Source of the DNA: Bacillota bacterium
GTDB taxonomy: Bacteria; Bacillota; UBA4882; UBA8346
Length of the DNA: 50,806 nucleotides
Direction of reading: 5' to 3'
NCBI GenBank assembly: GCA_023435565.1
Contig: JAEYRN010000058.1
Span: forward strand, 1 to 50,806
Position numbers and translations under genes: made by a program. Shown in pieces: positions 25,388-34,307 of this stretch. A model generated the notes under the pieces. That model saw only the letters and a list, made by a program, of their open reading frames with translations. It was not told the DNA's origin and searched no databases. Position 1 is the stretch's first letter; each line of letters begins with the position of its first letter.

Positions 25388-26137
25388 TTATTTCGATGGC
25401 TTTATTTCCTCGATATTCTCCAAAGTCCGTTGATGGCAGGGGTACAATTCAAGGATGGCGCGATAGTCGGCCTCCGCTTTTTGAGGTTCTTTCCGTAACA
25501 AGTAGCAGCCGGCGCGTTGTTCCAGCAAGGTCGCTTTAAACGCTGGCCCGGCTCTCTCAATTAATGGGTTGAGATAGTCAATTGCTTGATTAACCTTACC
25601 CTTTAAAAGCATTTGGCCAACGGTATTGACTGCTTCAGTTTCCGTTCCTTCCTGGAGTTGCGCGGTGAAGTCATTTTCATCGCCTTCTTCAATTGGAATA
25701 TCATTCAAAGTTTGATCTAATGAATTGGTTTTCCGCCATACCTCGATGACATGGTCGGCGCCTTCCAAAAACTCTTGAACCGGTTTGGTGAGTTTCTCCG
25801 GAACGCTTCCTCCGTTGATCCGGGCTGATTGCAAAGCCTCTTTTAAAGGTCCGAGCGATAAGGACCCGTCCGGTTCTTGGGTAGCCAAAATTTGTTCTAA
25901 TAATATAATCGCTTGGTAAGTTAGATCCGCATGGTCTTTTGAAAAATGTTCGTTTAATGGTACATAAAAAGCCTTCCGAAGCGCCGACAATGCCTCCAAA
26001 TGATTATTTGCTTCTAACTCGGTTTTGGCTTTTTGCAGATAACGCGGGGCGTTCTTCTTTTCCCGTGAGGAAACCACCATTCCCGTAATCATTAAAAGGG
26101 CGACTACTCCGATAATTATTAAAACAACTTGATTCAT
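25388..26137 (-). CDS. membrane-anchored TPR protein
   Basis: This 249-residue protein has an N-terminal transmembrane helix (VVLIIIGVVALLMITGMVV). Helical repeats follow: residues 33-65 (RYLQKAKTELEANNHLEALS) and a good C-terminal TPR (LEQRAGCYLLRKEPQKAEAD...LELYPCHQRTLENI). TPRs mediate protein-protein contacts, here likely at the inner face of the membrane. It is the first gene of the operon from promoter copy 5, with RBS GGAGG ahead of the ATG. Confidence 0.7.
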   Translation of the reverse strand: MNQVVLIIIGVVALLMITGMVVSSREKKNAPRYLQKAKTELEANNHLEALSALRKAFYVPLNEHFSKDHADLTYQAIILLEQILATQEPDGSLSLGPLKEALQSARINGGSVPEKLTKPVQEFLEGADHVIEVWRKTNSLDQTLNDIPIEEGDENDFTAQLQEGTETEAVNTVGQMLLKGKVNQAIDYLNPLIERAGPAFKATLLEQRAGCYLLRKEPQKAEADYRAILELYPCHQRTLENIEEIKPSK

Positions 26138-26197
26138 CTCATTTACCTCCGTATTTTCATTTTCTTAAACTTATGCCAAAATTCACATTTTGTAAAT

Positions 26198-26292
26198 ATG
26201 ACATTTATCATGGTAAGTAACTATATTATTGCTCAAAACGAATCAAAACCCAATTCTACCGTGGAATGAATCCGCTCATTCTTTGGTATGAA
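26198..26292 (-). promoter_or_regulatory. double-operator promoter, copy 5, with +7 site
   Basis: First site TTCATACCAAAGAATGA (26276-26292), second TTCATTCCACGGTAGAA (26254-26270) touching -35 TTGGGT (26248-26253), 17-bp spacer, -10 AATAAT (26225-26230), then ATGATAAATGTCAT (26198-26211) about 19 bases past the start of the -10. It drives the long operon beginning at 26137. Confidence 0.75.
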
Positions 26293-26339
26293 AAAAGTTT
26301 CTTTGATAATTTTTCGAATCACCAAGAAGCTTTCGTTTG

Positions 26340-26720
26340 ATCCCCTTATAAACCAATAACCACCCGCAACGGCGGATTACCGGGCAGTAAACTCCGGAGT
26401 TCCTTGATAAGCGTGGGCTTGGGTTTTTCCGTAAAGCCCTCCGTAAGCTCCAAGCTACTCCGTTGTGGAGTTCATATGCCTTAAAATCGGCACAGCGAGC
26501 ATGGTATTCTCAGAGGCGAGTTCGACAAGTTCATCATTCACCAGCCGATAGCGCGGGGAAATTTCCCCTGCCATCTATCTTCCCGGCATCGGGAGAAACG
26601 AAACGCAATGTCATGATGGGTAAAACCAAACCAATTGAGTAAATCCATGTTTTTTATCTTTTAAAGCACCAAAACAATACAGTTCGTTTCTCCACTTGGG
26701 GGAGAAAGTTAGAATGTGGG
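26340..26720 (-). other. gene-free stretch holding decayed coding fragments
   Basis: About 380 bases of locally higher GC without an intact gene. Leftwards, one frame reads MAGEISPRYRLVNDELVELA and stops after 39 codons; another frame then reads LTEGFTEKPKPTLIKELRSL to a TAA near 26350. Together they look like pieces of a frameshifted, decayed gene. I do not recognise it. Confidence 0.4.
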
Positions 26721-26729
26721 GGAATATGA

Positions 26730-27467
26730 TCAACCCAGGTTTGAACCTCTTTTAATTGGAACCGAGTCACCCCATGCCAACCGTTCGCTCCCAACCCCAT
26801 CCGCTGTAATTCCCCTTAATTTTGAAAGCATTTGCATTGCCGTTTTACCTTCAACACCGATATATCGTAATAACGCATAGGTAATCATGCCTGTCCTATG
26901 AATACCCGCTGAACAATGAATATAGATCCGCGCTCCCTTTTTCAGTTCATTTTCACATTGACCAAATGTTTTAATTATTTCTAAGGTTTTCGCTTCATCC
27001 GGAGTTTCCGCGGAGGAGAGGGGGAGCCAAATCCACTTTAAACCATTATTATTAACCGCTTTTTCTATATCCTTAGCGCCTTCTTTTTCTGAAAGAAGGG
27101 TTAAAATATGTGTGATTCCTACCGCTCTCATTTCTTCTAAGGATTTAATTTTAGGTCTGTGGCCGATTGCAATACTTCCTCCCAAAATATCAACCCAACT
27201 AATTTCTTCTTTTTTTTGCTTTGAATTGTTTTTAAGACCTTTTAATTGCCCTAATAAAGGGCCTAATGTTATGCGGGAATCGGGTTGATTTCCCATTACC
27301 CTTACAATATCGGCCATCAGTTGATCTATCATTGACTCTTTAATTCCAATATTGTTTTGCTGAATCATATTGGCGTAACGATTATTTAATTCTTCAATTT
27401 CCGGCATAACCAAATACTCACCACTCTTCTTGTCCTGTTTATTCCGAATATTCTTATGTCCCGACAA
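26730..27467 (-). CDS. dual-specificity / tyrosine-type protein phosphatase
   Basis: This 245-residue protein has the signature IHCSAGIHRTGMITYALL (about residue 185), i.e. the HCx5R phosphate loop of Cys-based phosphatases. Upstream, GSIAIGHRPKIKSLEEMRAV and THILTLLSEKEG match the N-terminal strands of the DSP fold. The likely general acid lies in LPLSSAETPDEAK. The first 75 residues are a helical extension. It may remove phosphate from protein Ser/Thr/Tyr. The 5' end overlaps the upstream membrane protein gene by 14 bases. Only its general reaction can be inferred. Confidence 0.8.
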   Translation of the reverse strand: MSGHKNIRNKQDKKSGEYLVMPEIEELNNRYANMIQQNNIGIKESMIDQLMADIVRVMGNQPDSRITLGPLLGQLKGLKNNSKQKKEEISWVDILGGSIAIGHRPKIKSLEEMRAVGITHILTLLSEKEGAKDIEKAVNNNGLKWIWLPLSSAETPDEAKTLEIIKTFGQCENELKKGARIYIHCSAGIHRTGMITYALLRYIGVEGKTAMQMLSKLRGITADGVGSERLAWGDSVPIKRGSNLG

Positions 27468-28590
27468 TCAGAGGTACTCTAAGCGTATAATAAAGCCCGA
27501 AAAAAGTTTGAAATTGAAGTACCAGGAACGACTCCACTCTACCGGTTTCGGAATAGTAACTTAAAGGAATATGATCCGGAATCGAAAAATTAAATACTTT
27601 GTCCATCCTGGGCAAAAAGTTGGAGACGTCCTGTTTATCCAGTTTCTGATCAAAAATTTGCTCCTTGATTAATTTGATTTTTGTATGTATCTGTTCCTGG
27701 AACAGATAAGGTCTTGAATAGTCAACGTGTAAATGTTCCCGGATTGTTTCCAAAGAGCAATACGTTTCGAAACGAGGTATCATTGAGAAAACAAATCCCC
27801 ATCTTCCGGATAATAGTAATGAAGCGCTTGTGCCGGGAGAACCGGTGATGGTAGTGCTATCGGCCATAATTCTTCCGGTATATATCCTAGCGAAAAAATT
27901 GGCGACCTTTTCAAATTTGTAATTGAATTGGTAGTTTAAATACAACCAGACAACGAACCAAAATAGAATAAAAGCGGAATATAAATAGATAAGGCCTCTC
28001 CAATTCAAGTCGGATAAGTCATTTGCCAAAAAGAGGCCGAGAAAACCAAGAGCAATTATTAAGGTTGTAAATAATTGCAACCCCAATATGATATATAAAG
28101 CCAGCATTAAATCCGAAAAATAAGCGGTTGTTTTTTTGTAGAGCGACTTTGGCTTCAGATAATCAATTCTTCTATTTAGGTCAATCTTGAATGAAAATTC
28201 TTGATCATCATCTTTCTCCAAATCACTGGTGGCGACCGTAATATAGTTTTGGGCTTTAAAAAATGATGTCTTATAATTCGAAGTCGCGGTTTTGGGAATT
28301 TCAAGTTTAAAAGGAATTAAAAGCTGCTCATCTTTTTTGAGATCATAAACTTTATTCAATTGTTCAATACTGATAAAGTTCTCTCTGGAAATTGGTTTGG
28401 TTATATTAATAGTTTCTTTTGCAGACAACTCAACGGAATGAATAGTTATCTTCCGGTCTTGCCCGGACTCTAAAATTATATTACCGCTAAGATATTTATC
28501 CGGTTCCGCTTGTTCGATATCGATCGATAAATATATTTTATAAGGATTGTTGTCTTGATTATTATTAGGATAAATGTATTGATTGGTCAT
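27454..28590 (-). CDS. membrane protein with arrestin/Spo0M-like N-terminal domain
   Basis: ATG 28590 (MTNQYIYPNNNQDN) follows AGAGGAATAACA; an earlier in-frame ATG at 28659 lacks an RBS. Residues about 16-150 form a beta-rich domain with LSGNIILESGQDRKITIHSV and LIPFKLEIPKTA, reminiscent of arrestin-like sporulation-control Spo0M proteins. Two transmembrane helices follow (about 165-195 and 205-230). The C-terminal 150 residues are soluble. It overlaps the phosphatase gene, so the two probably act together. Confidence 0.55.
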   Translation of the reverse strand: MTNQYIYPNNNQDNNPYKIYLSIDIEQAEPDKYLSGNIILESGQDRKITIHSVELSAKETINITKPISRENFISIEQLNKVYDLKKDEQLLIPFKLEIPKTATSNYKTSFFKAQNYITVATSDLEKDDDQEFSFKIDLNRRIDYLKPKSLYKKTTAYFSDLMLALYIILGLQLFTTLIIALGFLGLFLANDLSDLNWRGLIYLYSAFILFWFVVWLYLNYQFNYKFEKVANFFARIYTGRIMADSTTITGSPGTSASLLLSGRWGFVFSMIPRFETYCSLETIREHLHVDYSRPYLFQEQIHTKIKLIKEQIFDQKLDKQDVSNFLPRMDKVFNFSIPDHIPLSYYSETGRVESFLVLQFQTFFGLYYTLRVPLIVGT

Positions 28591-28668
28591 TGTTATTCCT
28601 CTTTTAGTTCGGATTTCTCCGCTTTTTCTTGCCTGCCAAAAACCGGACCGCCTCTTCAATTAATCCGG

Positions 28669-29077
28669 TTACGCCGTTGTCGGTTTATGTTCAATCAGTC
28701 TTTCTCCTTGAAGACGGATATATTCCAAGTCCTCAGGCGAAACTTTAAGGCTTTTAAGCAGCTTTCTGATCCCAAACTTTCCGGCGGCGCCGCTTTTAAG
28801 CAACGCATTATCATACTCCGTTTCAGATTCCTTTAAAAGGGAAGATTCGGCCTTCATTAACGTTTAATTCAATTGCTTTGCCAAAGTCGGAAATGGCATT
28901 TTCCGTCTCCTGAAGTCCAAAGTAAATCTGACCGCGGCGTAAGTAGGAATCAGGATGTTCTTCCAATGCCAATGAGTCATTAATAACTTCTAAGGCGAGC
29001 TTTTCCTCGAGTCTTTCCATTAAGTTAAAGGCATCATAATAATATTGCTTCGCTTGCCCATTCTTAAATTCCATCAT
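28669..29077 (-). pseudogene. frameshifted TPR-protein gene
   Basis: From ATG 29077 one frame encodes TPR-like helices (KLALEVINDSLALEEHPDSY LRRGQIYFGLQE ...) and ends abruptly after KAIELNVNEGRIFPF. The next frame, opening at 28857, continues with AESSLLKESETEYDNALL and runs to 28669. Joined near 28840 the two give one coherent TPR protein of about 135 residues. A one-base frameshift, real or a sequencing error, is the simplest reading. Confidence 0.65.
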
Positions 29078-29126
29078 TAACCTCCAAAAAGTTTCAAACT
29101 TTACTAATAACGTCCCTTTTCAAACT

Positions 29127-29585
29127 TTAATCCACCGCATCCAGAAACCGACCGTCTGAGGTTTTTCCGGGGGATTTGAGATGAGGTTCCCTTTTTAGCA
29201 TATCTACAATCATACCGGTTATGGTCCCGAATTGTTCCTCTAAAACTCTCCGGTCTCCGGTGTCCCAATATTCGCCTTCATCAAAAACGTCAAACTCCAT
29301 GAAAAAATCCTTGATTTTCCGGAAGAACTCGGTTACTCCGATATGGCAATCAACCCCCGCGAACTGGGTTTTGACAAAATCATTGCATGTCCAATCCGGG
29401 CCGAACTCCAGAAAGATTGGATCACATAATTCATGGACTATTAATTTAACTCCCACTTTTCCATCCGCTTCGACATGAATCACTGTCCAGTCATGTTCCG
29501 TAGCATAACTGATTGAAAACTTGATTAATTCTATATATTGTTCTTCCGAATCAAGCTTCCCGTCAAAATGAATACAAATTCCCAT
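29127..29585 (-). CDS. hypothetical protein
   Basis: ATG 29585 (MGICIHFDGKLDSEEQY) follows AGGAGGCGTATTTAT; a longer frame to 29621 would start within the hairpin. The 152-residue protein is acidic and soluble, with LEFGPDWTCNDFVKTQFAGV in the middle. It resembles short proteins often found beside polymorphic toxin or immunity genes, but I cannot assign a family. A 100-base inverted repeat lies directly ahead of its RBS. Confidence 0.6.
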   Translation of the reverse strand: MGICIHFDGKLDSEEQYIELIKFSISYATEHDWTVIHVEADGKVGVKLIVHELCDPIFLEFGPDWTCNDFVKTQFAGVDCHIGVTEFFRKIKDFFMEFDVFDEGEYWDTGDRRVLEEQFGTITGMIVDMLKREPHLKSPGKTSDGRFLDAVD

Positions 29586-29600
29586 ATAAATACGCCTCCT

Positions 29601-29700
29601 ATTACTCCGGTGATTAAACATATCTATTTTCCTATCGGAAAACGCTGGTTTTAGAGCTTTTTTCGATAGGCTTGTTTCTATTATTAATCACCGGAGTAAT
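29601..29700 (-). repeat. nested inverted repeat in the leader of the 29585 gene
   Basis: Outer arms ATTACTCCGGTGATTAA (29601-29617) and TTAATCACCGGAGTAAT (29684-29700) are perfect over 17 bp. Inner arms CCTATCG / CGATAGG (29631-29637 / 29664-29670) nest inside. The 3' arm on the minus strand stops 2 bases before the AGGAGG site, so it could control translation or mRNA stability. Confidence 0.75.
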
Positions 29701-29718
29701 ATAATTGATAAAAATTTA

Positions 29719-30075
29719 TTAATCGATAATCTTAAGCTTATCCCTTTGATCAAACATTTCTTTTACCACTTTATCCTCGGGCATATCAATTCCTTTGGGC
29801 ACAAAGATATAGTTGTATAATTTAATTCCACTGCGCAAAGACAACATTGACATTAACTCAATGCCGACATTGGGATAATCCTTCTTTTTAATACATTTGT
29901 CATGTGCTACAGAGCCCCTCTCTGCGTCGGTGGCGAAAAGGTCCATAATGATGCCGCTTTTATGCTGAAAGCGGACCTTATTTTCCACTTCTTTGATATG
30001 TTCCCAATCATCCTTAAGATCAAACTGAATTCGTAATTTCAAATTGTCCGTTTTTACATCGACTTCTTTAATCAT
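29719..30075 (-). CDS. hypothetical protein
   Basis: A 118-residue basic/acidic soluble protein starting MIKEVDVKTDNLKLR, with RBS CAGGAGG. It is beta-rich at the start and ends VVKEMFDQRDKLKIID. No signal peptide, no family recognised. It is the first gene behind promoter copy 6. Confidence 0.55.
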   Translation of the reverse strand: MIKEVDVKTDNLKLRIQFDLKDDWEHIKEVENKVRFQHKSGIIMDLFATDAERGSVAHDKCIKKKDYPNVGIELMSMLSLRSGIKLYNYIFVPKGIDMPEDKVVKEMFDQRDKLKIID

Positions 30076-30163
30076 CTGTAATTCCTCCTGGTTTTTTTAC
30101 TACAATGACAAAAAGTATTTCTATTTACACCTAAACTTACGCTAAAAATAATGTTTTGTAAAT

Positions 30164-30259
30164 GTGACATTTGTCATTACAAGTCATTATTATTATCATC
30201 ATTATTGGATTAAAATCCAATTCTACCATGGGATGAATTCCCTCATACTTTGGTATCAA
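30164..30259 (-). promoter_or_regulatory. double-operator promoter, copy 6, with +8 site
   Basis: First site TTGATACCAAAGTATGAG (30242-30259), second TTCATCCCATGGTAGAA (30221-30237) touching -35 TTGGAT (30215-30220), 17-bp spacer, -10 GATAAT (30192-30197), then ATGACAAATGTCAC (30164-30177). It drives the gene at 30075 leftwards; the ankyrin gene has a separate rightward promoter. Confidence 0.75.
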
Positions 30260-30301
30260 AAAGATTACAATGTATAACTTTTTCATTTTTATTGAAAAAA
30301 A

Positions 30302-30330
30302 TTGACTATATTGGTATTTTTCATTAAAAT
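30302..30330 (+). promoter_or_regulatory. sigma-A-like promoter of the ankyrin gene
   Basis: TTGACT (30302-30307), exactly 17 bp, TAAAAT (30325-30330), followed by GAGGAG ahead of the ATG at 30352. It has no palindromic operator of its own and should be constitutively active. Confidence 0.65.
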
Positions 30331-30351
30331 GAAAATACGAGGAGTATTGGA

Positions 30352-31398
30352 ATGAATCAAATTATGCTGAATCAGGACCTAAGCAAGGCCATTACCGCCA
30401 AGGATGTTACGGCTGTCCGCCGGGCTCTGGAAAAAGGGGCCGATCCCAATACCGTAATGAAAAACGGCAGTCCATTGTTGTTGGCGGTGTCAAAATTTAG
30501 TGATTATCCCTGTGATCTGCAAATCAAACTGGATATCGCCTCCGCTCTGATTGAAGCGGGTGCAAATGTCAATCAGAAGGACAAAAACGGTCAACCCCTT
30601 TTGATCGGATGTATCGCCACCTCTGAGAGTGCATCATTTTTTAAGCTGCTGCTGGATGCGGGCGCCGACGTAAATATCCAAGTTGAGATGTCGGGGAACG
30701 AAAAGAAGAGCAACTTGATTGACTACGCCCTCCGCTGTAACAGACCGAAGGAAGTGGTGGACCTCCTCCGCGGTTACGGTTCCGCCGGTATTCTTGACCT
30801 CCTGGATACTAAAGACGATAAGACCGGGAAGTTTGCAACGATCAAAAGTGACAATCTTCGCCTGGCAGTACTTGAAGAGCTAATTCACCTGAAGGTCCTT
30901 CCCGCATCCGACACCGAAACACTTTATCAACAAATTTTTCATAAAGAATATGATGATGAAGCGGGATATGAACCTATAGAAAAGATAAAAAACCATCTAC
31001 TCGGCCAAGATTTACCGGACAAGTATTTAAAGGTTATCAGCGGCATCGGCTGGAGTGGCGGGATTTCAATCCAACATGTTATATATCCCTATTGGGACGG
31101 TGAGGATGAATACTACCACATTGAAGACTTTTCCGGGATAGAGGTTTTGGAAAATCTGGAGTCAATCGCAGGTAACCTTTTTCTGGCGACCGATGTCCGG
31201 CCTTTGGCTGGACTTAAGAAATTAAGCAGTGTTCAAATTGAAAACCAAAAAGCCATTGAAAACCTATGCCCGTTTCTGGAACTCCCCGAATTAAAAAAAC
31301 TCTCGCTTCCGGCGGTTTCAACGGCTGAAAACCGGGCTGTAGAAACACAACTGTCAAAGAAAGGGGTAGCGACGAAAATCGCCTGGGAAAATAGCTGA
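30352..31398 (+). CDS. ankyrin-repeat protein with C-terminal LRR-like end
   Basis: This 348-residue cytosolic protein opens with ankyrin repeats, visible as AVRRALEKGADPNTVMKNGSP, ASALIEAGANVNQKDKNGQP and LLLDAGADVNIQVEMSGNEK (residues about 22-130). The C-terminal part (about 285-345), with LENLESIAGNLFLATDVRPL and GLKKLSSVQIEN, looks leucine-rich-repeat-like. It has no enzyme motif. It is the only plus-strand gene in the island and its codon use looks more GC-rich than its neighbours, so it may be a later arrival. Confidence 0.75.
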   Translation: MNQIMLNQDLSKAITAKDVTAVRRALEKGADPNTVMKNGSPLLLAVSKFSDYPCDLQIKLDIASALIEAGANVNQKDKNGQPLLIGCIATSESASFFKLLLDAGADVNIQVEMSGNEKKSNLIDYALRCNRPKEVVDLLRGYGSAGILDLLDTKDDKTGKFATIKSDNLRLAVLEELIHLKVLPASDTETLYQQIFHKEYDDEAGYEPIEKIKNHLLGQDLPDKYLKVISGIGWSGGISIQHVIYPYWDGEDEYYHIEDFSGIEVLENLESIAGNLFLATDVRPLAGLKKLSSVQIENQKAIENLCPFLELPELKKLSLPAVSTAENRAVETQLSKKGVATKIAWENS

Positions 31399-31448
31399 CT
31401 TAATAGTCAACGATAATATTCCATTTGATTTCCTCCTCTTAAGTTTTG

Positions 31449-31622
31449 TTATTCTTCCGTAAATTCATGAACCCATTCAGAATTAACCGGCGGTTCAATC
31501 AGAATAACTTTTTCCAATAGTTTTCCTTTCGCCCAGCTTCTGCCGCGTTTTACCCGGATGTGTGTAATCAACGCAATTTCCCCGGTAATGACCTGGTTCC
31601 AAAAAATTTTGTTTTTTAACCA
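31449..31622 (-). pseudogene. coding remnant directly after the YARHG-like gene
   Basis: After the TAG of the 31623-32756 gene the same frame stays open for 57 more codons (ITHIRVKRGRSWAKGKLLEK ... WVHEFTEE) to a TAA at 31449-31451. Further left, a good RBS (AGAGGAGG) is followed by a start codon and a stop after five codons (MEYYR). The segment is either the stump of a lost gene or a readthrough extension. Confidence 0.45.
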
Positions 31623-32756
31623 CTACTTTTTATTTTCCAATGCTTTTATGATTTCAATCCTTCGTTTCATTTTTTCCGGAATCTTTGCCTCACTGAATTG
31701 TTCATCCCGCTCGTAGAAATAATGGTTGGCGAAAAACTCCCGGTATTGCCGGTTGGTAAAAGGATAGCCGTAATAGGCGTAAATGGCGTTTCGCAATAGA
31801 GCGAGCGAAGCCAGGCCAAGCTTCTGCAAATCTGCTTCGCTGCCGGTCATGGCATAATATAAAAAACAGTTGAACGGCATTATTTCTTGACTAGCGCTCC
31901 GAATGTCTTTATATTCGCTTAATAATCTTTCCGCCACGGCTTGATCCTTAACGACTGTTCCCAAGGCCAACCATTTATCGCGTAATGCCGCTACCGTGAT
32001 TTCCGTCGCCGGAGCGTAGTTTTTAATATTCCGGGAGAAATTGCAGCCCTTCCTTAATAATATACAGTTTTGCGGATTGGTCCACACTGAATCGCTGCCG
32101 TCGTTTTTCTGTCCGGGGAAATCATTTAAAAAGTAGAAGGTGTCCTCCCGGGCCGCCAGGTCGATGGTGAAGTCTTTGATGACTCCGCCGGCCCAATTCT
32201 TACCTGTAGTGATAATGTAAGTCATTCCGTATTGCCCAAAATAAACTCCTTCCATTTGGAGATAGCCACAGTGCAAATAGCTGTGTTTCACAATATTCAA
32301 TCCGTGTTTGAGCGGCATTTTAAATGGAATCATTAACCGGCGTACATTATCATCTTGCTCGGCATTTGGCGTTTTAAATACCATTGTCGCCCCATTTAAA
32401 GAAACCGGTACTTCATTGACCAGGACTGTAAAGTTTTCAAATCCTCCTTGAGCGGGAGTTTTAGGAGTATTTTCGAAGTCGTTTTCAATAGCTCCGACAA
32501 ACCCCACTTCGAGTTCGAGAGCTTCTCCGGGATTATAAAATTCAAAATAAACGTCGACCCGCCACTTTTCTACATCTTCTAAAAAGGTCAGCGTTAAAAT
32601 CTCTTTCTCGATGCTGATCTTCTCTTCCTTAACCGGGATGATCAGCCCGCCTTCCTCGTAAAAACGCCCGTCATTGGCGGATGAAACACCTGAAATGGCC
32701 GATATTATTACCAATACGGCGATTATTACTATTGTTCTCATGTTCATTCTATTCAT
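31623..32756 (-). CDS. exported protein with C-terminal YARHG-like domain
   Basis: This 377-residue protein has a signal peptide (IVIIAVLVIISAISGVSSA). The N-terminal half, with FEFYNPGEALELEVGFVG, is beta-rich and resembles DUF4424-type exported proteins. The last 75 residues, LALLRNAIYAYYGYPFTNRQ followed by YREFFANHYFYERDEQFS, match the YARHG pattern (LRNxIYAxxGxxFxxxxLxxxFxxxxWYxP) found at the end of many surface proteins. No catalytic site was seen. Family calls are from memory. Confidence 0.65.
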   Translation of the reverse strand: MNRMNMRTIVIIAVLVIISAISGVSSANDGRFYEEGGLIIPVKEEKISIEKEILTLTFLEDVEKWRVDVYFEFYNPGEALELEVGFVGAIENDFENTPKTPAQGGFENFTVLVNEVPVSLNGATMVFKTPNAEQDDNVRRLMIPFKMPLKHGLNIVKHSYLHCGYLQMEGVYFGQYGMTYIITTGKNWAGGVIKDFTIDLAAREDTFYFLNDFPGQKNDGSDSVWTNPQNCILLRKGCNFSRNIKNYAPATEITVAALRDKWLALGTVVKDQAVAERLLSEYKDIRSASQEIMPFNCFLYYAMTGSEADLQKLGLASLALLRNAIYAYYGYPFTNRQYREFFANHYFYERDEQFSEAKIPEKMKRRIEIIKALENKK

Positions 32757-32805
32757 TTATTAAATCCCCCTAGGTTACATATATTACGGCCTTATAAGAC
32801 CCAAC

Positions 32806-33387
32806 TTACTGTGTAATATCAAATGCTGTCTCCCATTTGATATTATCAAAAATCTCCGCATGACGGGCATTTTTAAATGTTACTCTAAATAAAGCCCTCG
32901 GTAACAGTTCTTCGATGCGATCCCCTACGGAATAATTATCCCAGAAGTCGCTGTCTTTAAGTTCAATAATTTCCGTATGTTCAATAAAAGCATCAACCAC
33001 TTCCAATGCTTGGGCGCAGCTAGGCATGAAGGGCATCAAATCCAGGATCAGCCAATCTTTGAAACTATCGAAACTGTCTTCATCGGGGTCACCGGTAATC
33101 AGCCGGAAAGCTTGATAAATGCCCCAATTATAAGCCCGGATTCGCTGCCGGATAAATAGGCGATAGAAGATAATAATTTGCTGCAGACTAAATTTCCTTA
33201 ATTCTTTCTCAACCAAAAGATAAAGTTGATTTATATCCCCATTATTTTGTTCCAGTGAACGATTCAGTATCTTCCAAAAGTCCGCCTCACTAAATACCTC
33301 TTCGGCATAGAGATGATGCCGGGATGAATCCAGTAATAGTTGATTAATAATCGCTATGAACGGATCGCTACCGTAACTGGTTTTCAT
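32806..33387 (-). CDS. DUF4240-like protein, 5' end uncertain
   Basis: The core FSEADFWKILNRSLEQNNGD, followed by FSLQQIIIFYRLFIRQRIRAY and DDEDSFDSFKDWLIL-like text, matches DUF4240 proteins (small proteins common in predicted immunity loci). ATG 33387 (MKTSYGSDPF) is in frame but poorly placed for an RBS. An alternative ATG at 33461 has a GGAG site but is in another frame and stops after 17 codons, so a 5' frameshift is possible. Remnants of a preceding membrane-protein gene (LVKLYGIAAIAFLYFYPG) end at 33467. Confidence 0.6.
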   Translation of the reverse strand: MKTSYGSDPFIAIINQLLLDSSRHHLYAEEVFSEADFWKILNRSLEQNNGDINQLYLLVEKELRKFSLQQIIIFYRLFIRQRIRAYNWGIYQAFRLITGDPDEDSFDSFKDWLILDLMPFMPSCAQALEVVDAFIEHTEIIELKDSDFWDNYSVGDRIEELLPRALFRVTFKNARHAEIFDNIKWETAFDITQ

Positions 33388-33606
33388 TTTCCGGCGATAT
33401 CCGTTAGTTAACTTAAACTGCTTTCGTTCTGAAGAACTTTCCCGCCGTATCCGGCTTTCATACAAATCACTCCTGTTTGCTTTCGCTTCCACCCGGATAA
33501 AAATAGAGGAACGCGATGGCCGCAATACCGTAAAGTTTCACCAAGCTTCCACGAAGCAGTATCTCCAAGCTTCTTATAGATTACAAAGAAATATTTTATT
33601 TCTATT

Positions 33607-34242
33607 TCATTTACGATGATAGAGCTTTTCCAGTTCAAGATCCAAAGAATCGAGAGTCGTTAGTTTATATTCTATATAAATGTTGATATCGATATTATGT
33701 AATTTTGCGACTTGGACTACCAAGGCCGTCAAAATGCACATGCAATTTATAGTTGGAAATTGTTCTTGGTGATAAAAAGGAATTTCAGTTTTCAAGTTGT
33801 CAAGAAACATATGAATTGCGATATTACCGGCTCCGAATAAAAACCATCTAAATGTTATCCTTGTCTGATTATCCATCTTTATTTTTTTATCGCTGATATT
33901 TATTTTCCAAAATCTCGATGTAAAACGCATCTCTTGATCAGTAAATACAATTGTATCCGTTTTTTTGAACATAATATAAATCCCGGCGATAGGGATTACC
34001 AAGAAAAACGCCAATAATATTGTTAATAAAACTGAATCCCAACCTATTTCAACTAATGTCAAAAAAAATATCAATGCCGGCAAAAAATATACGATTTGTC
34101 TGATCCAAAAGAATTCTTTTTCGCAAGTCAGAGTTAATGTCTTCGATACCCTGTCATAGTTGCCATGAAACTCAATTAGATTTCTCAGCAGCTGTTCAAT
34201 GGACATCTCATGATATTTATGATAATTTGTTTTCTGTTTCAT
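33607..34242 (-). CDS. hypothetical membrane protein
   Basis: A 211-residue protein with two adjacent transmembrane helices (about residues 47-65 and 70-92, IVYFLPALIFFLTLVEIGWD and LLTILLAFFLVIPIAGIYIM) between soluble ends. It looks like a PH-domain-like bacterial membrane protein (IVFTDQEMRFTSRFWKINIS), but this is only an impression. It is in a long run of leftward genes. Confidence 0.55.
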   Translation of the reverse strand: MKQKTNYHKYHEMSIEQLLRNLIEFHGNYDRVSKTLTLTCEKEFFWIRQIVYFLPALIFFLTLVEIGWDSVLLTILLAFFLVIPIAGIYIMFKKTDTIVFTDQEMRFTSRFWKINISDKKIKMDNQTRITFRWFLFGAGNIAIHMFLDNLKTEIPFYHQEQFPTINCMCILTALVVQVAKLHNIDINIYIEYKLTTLDSLDLELEKLYHRK

Positions 34243-34307
34243 ATAAATTCCCCATGATTTTTAAGCTTCGGGTAACCGTGACTTGTAAAAATCCATTAAT
34301 GCAGTAT

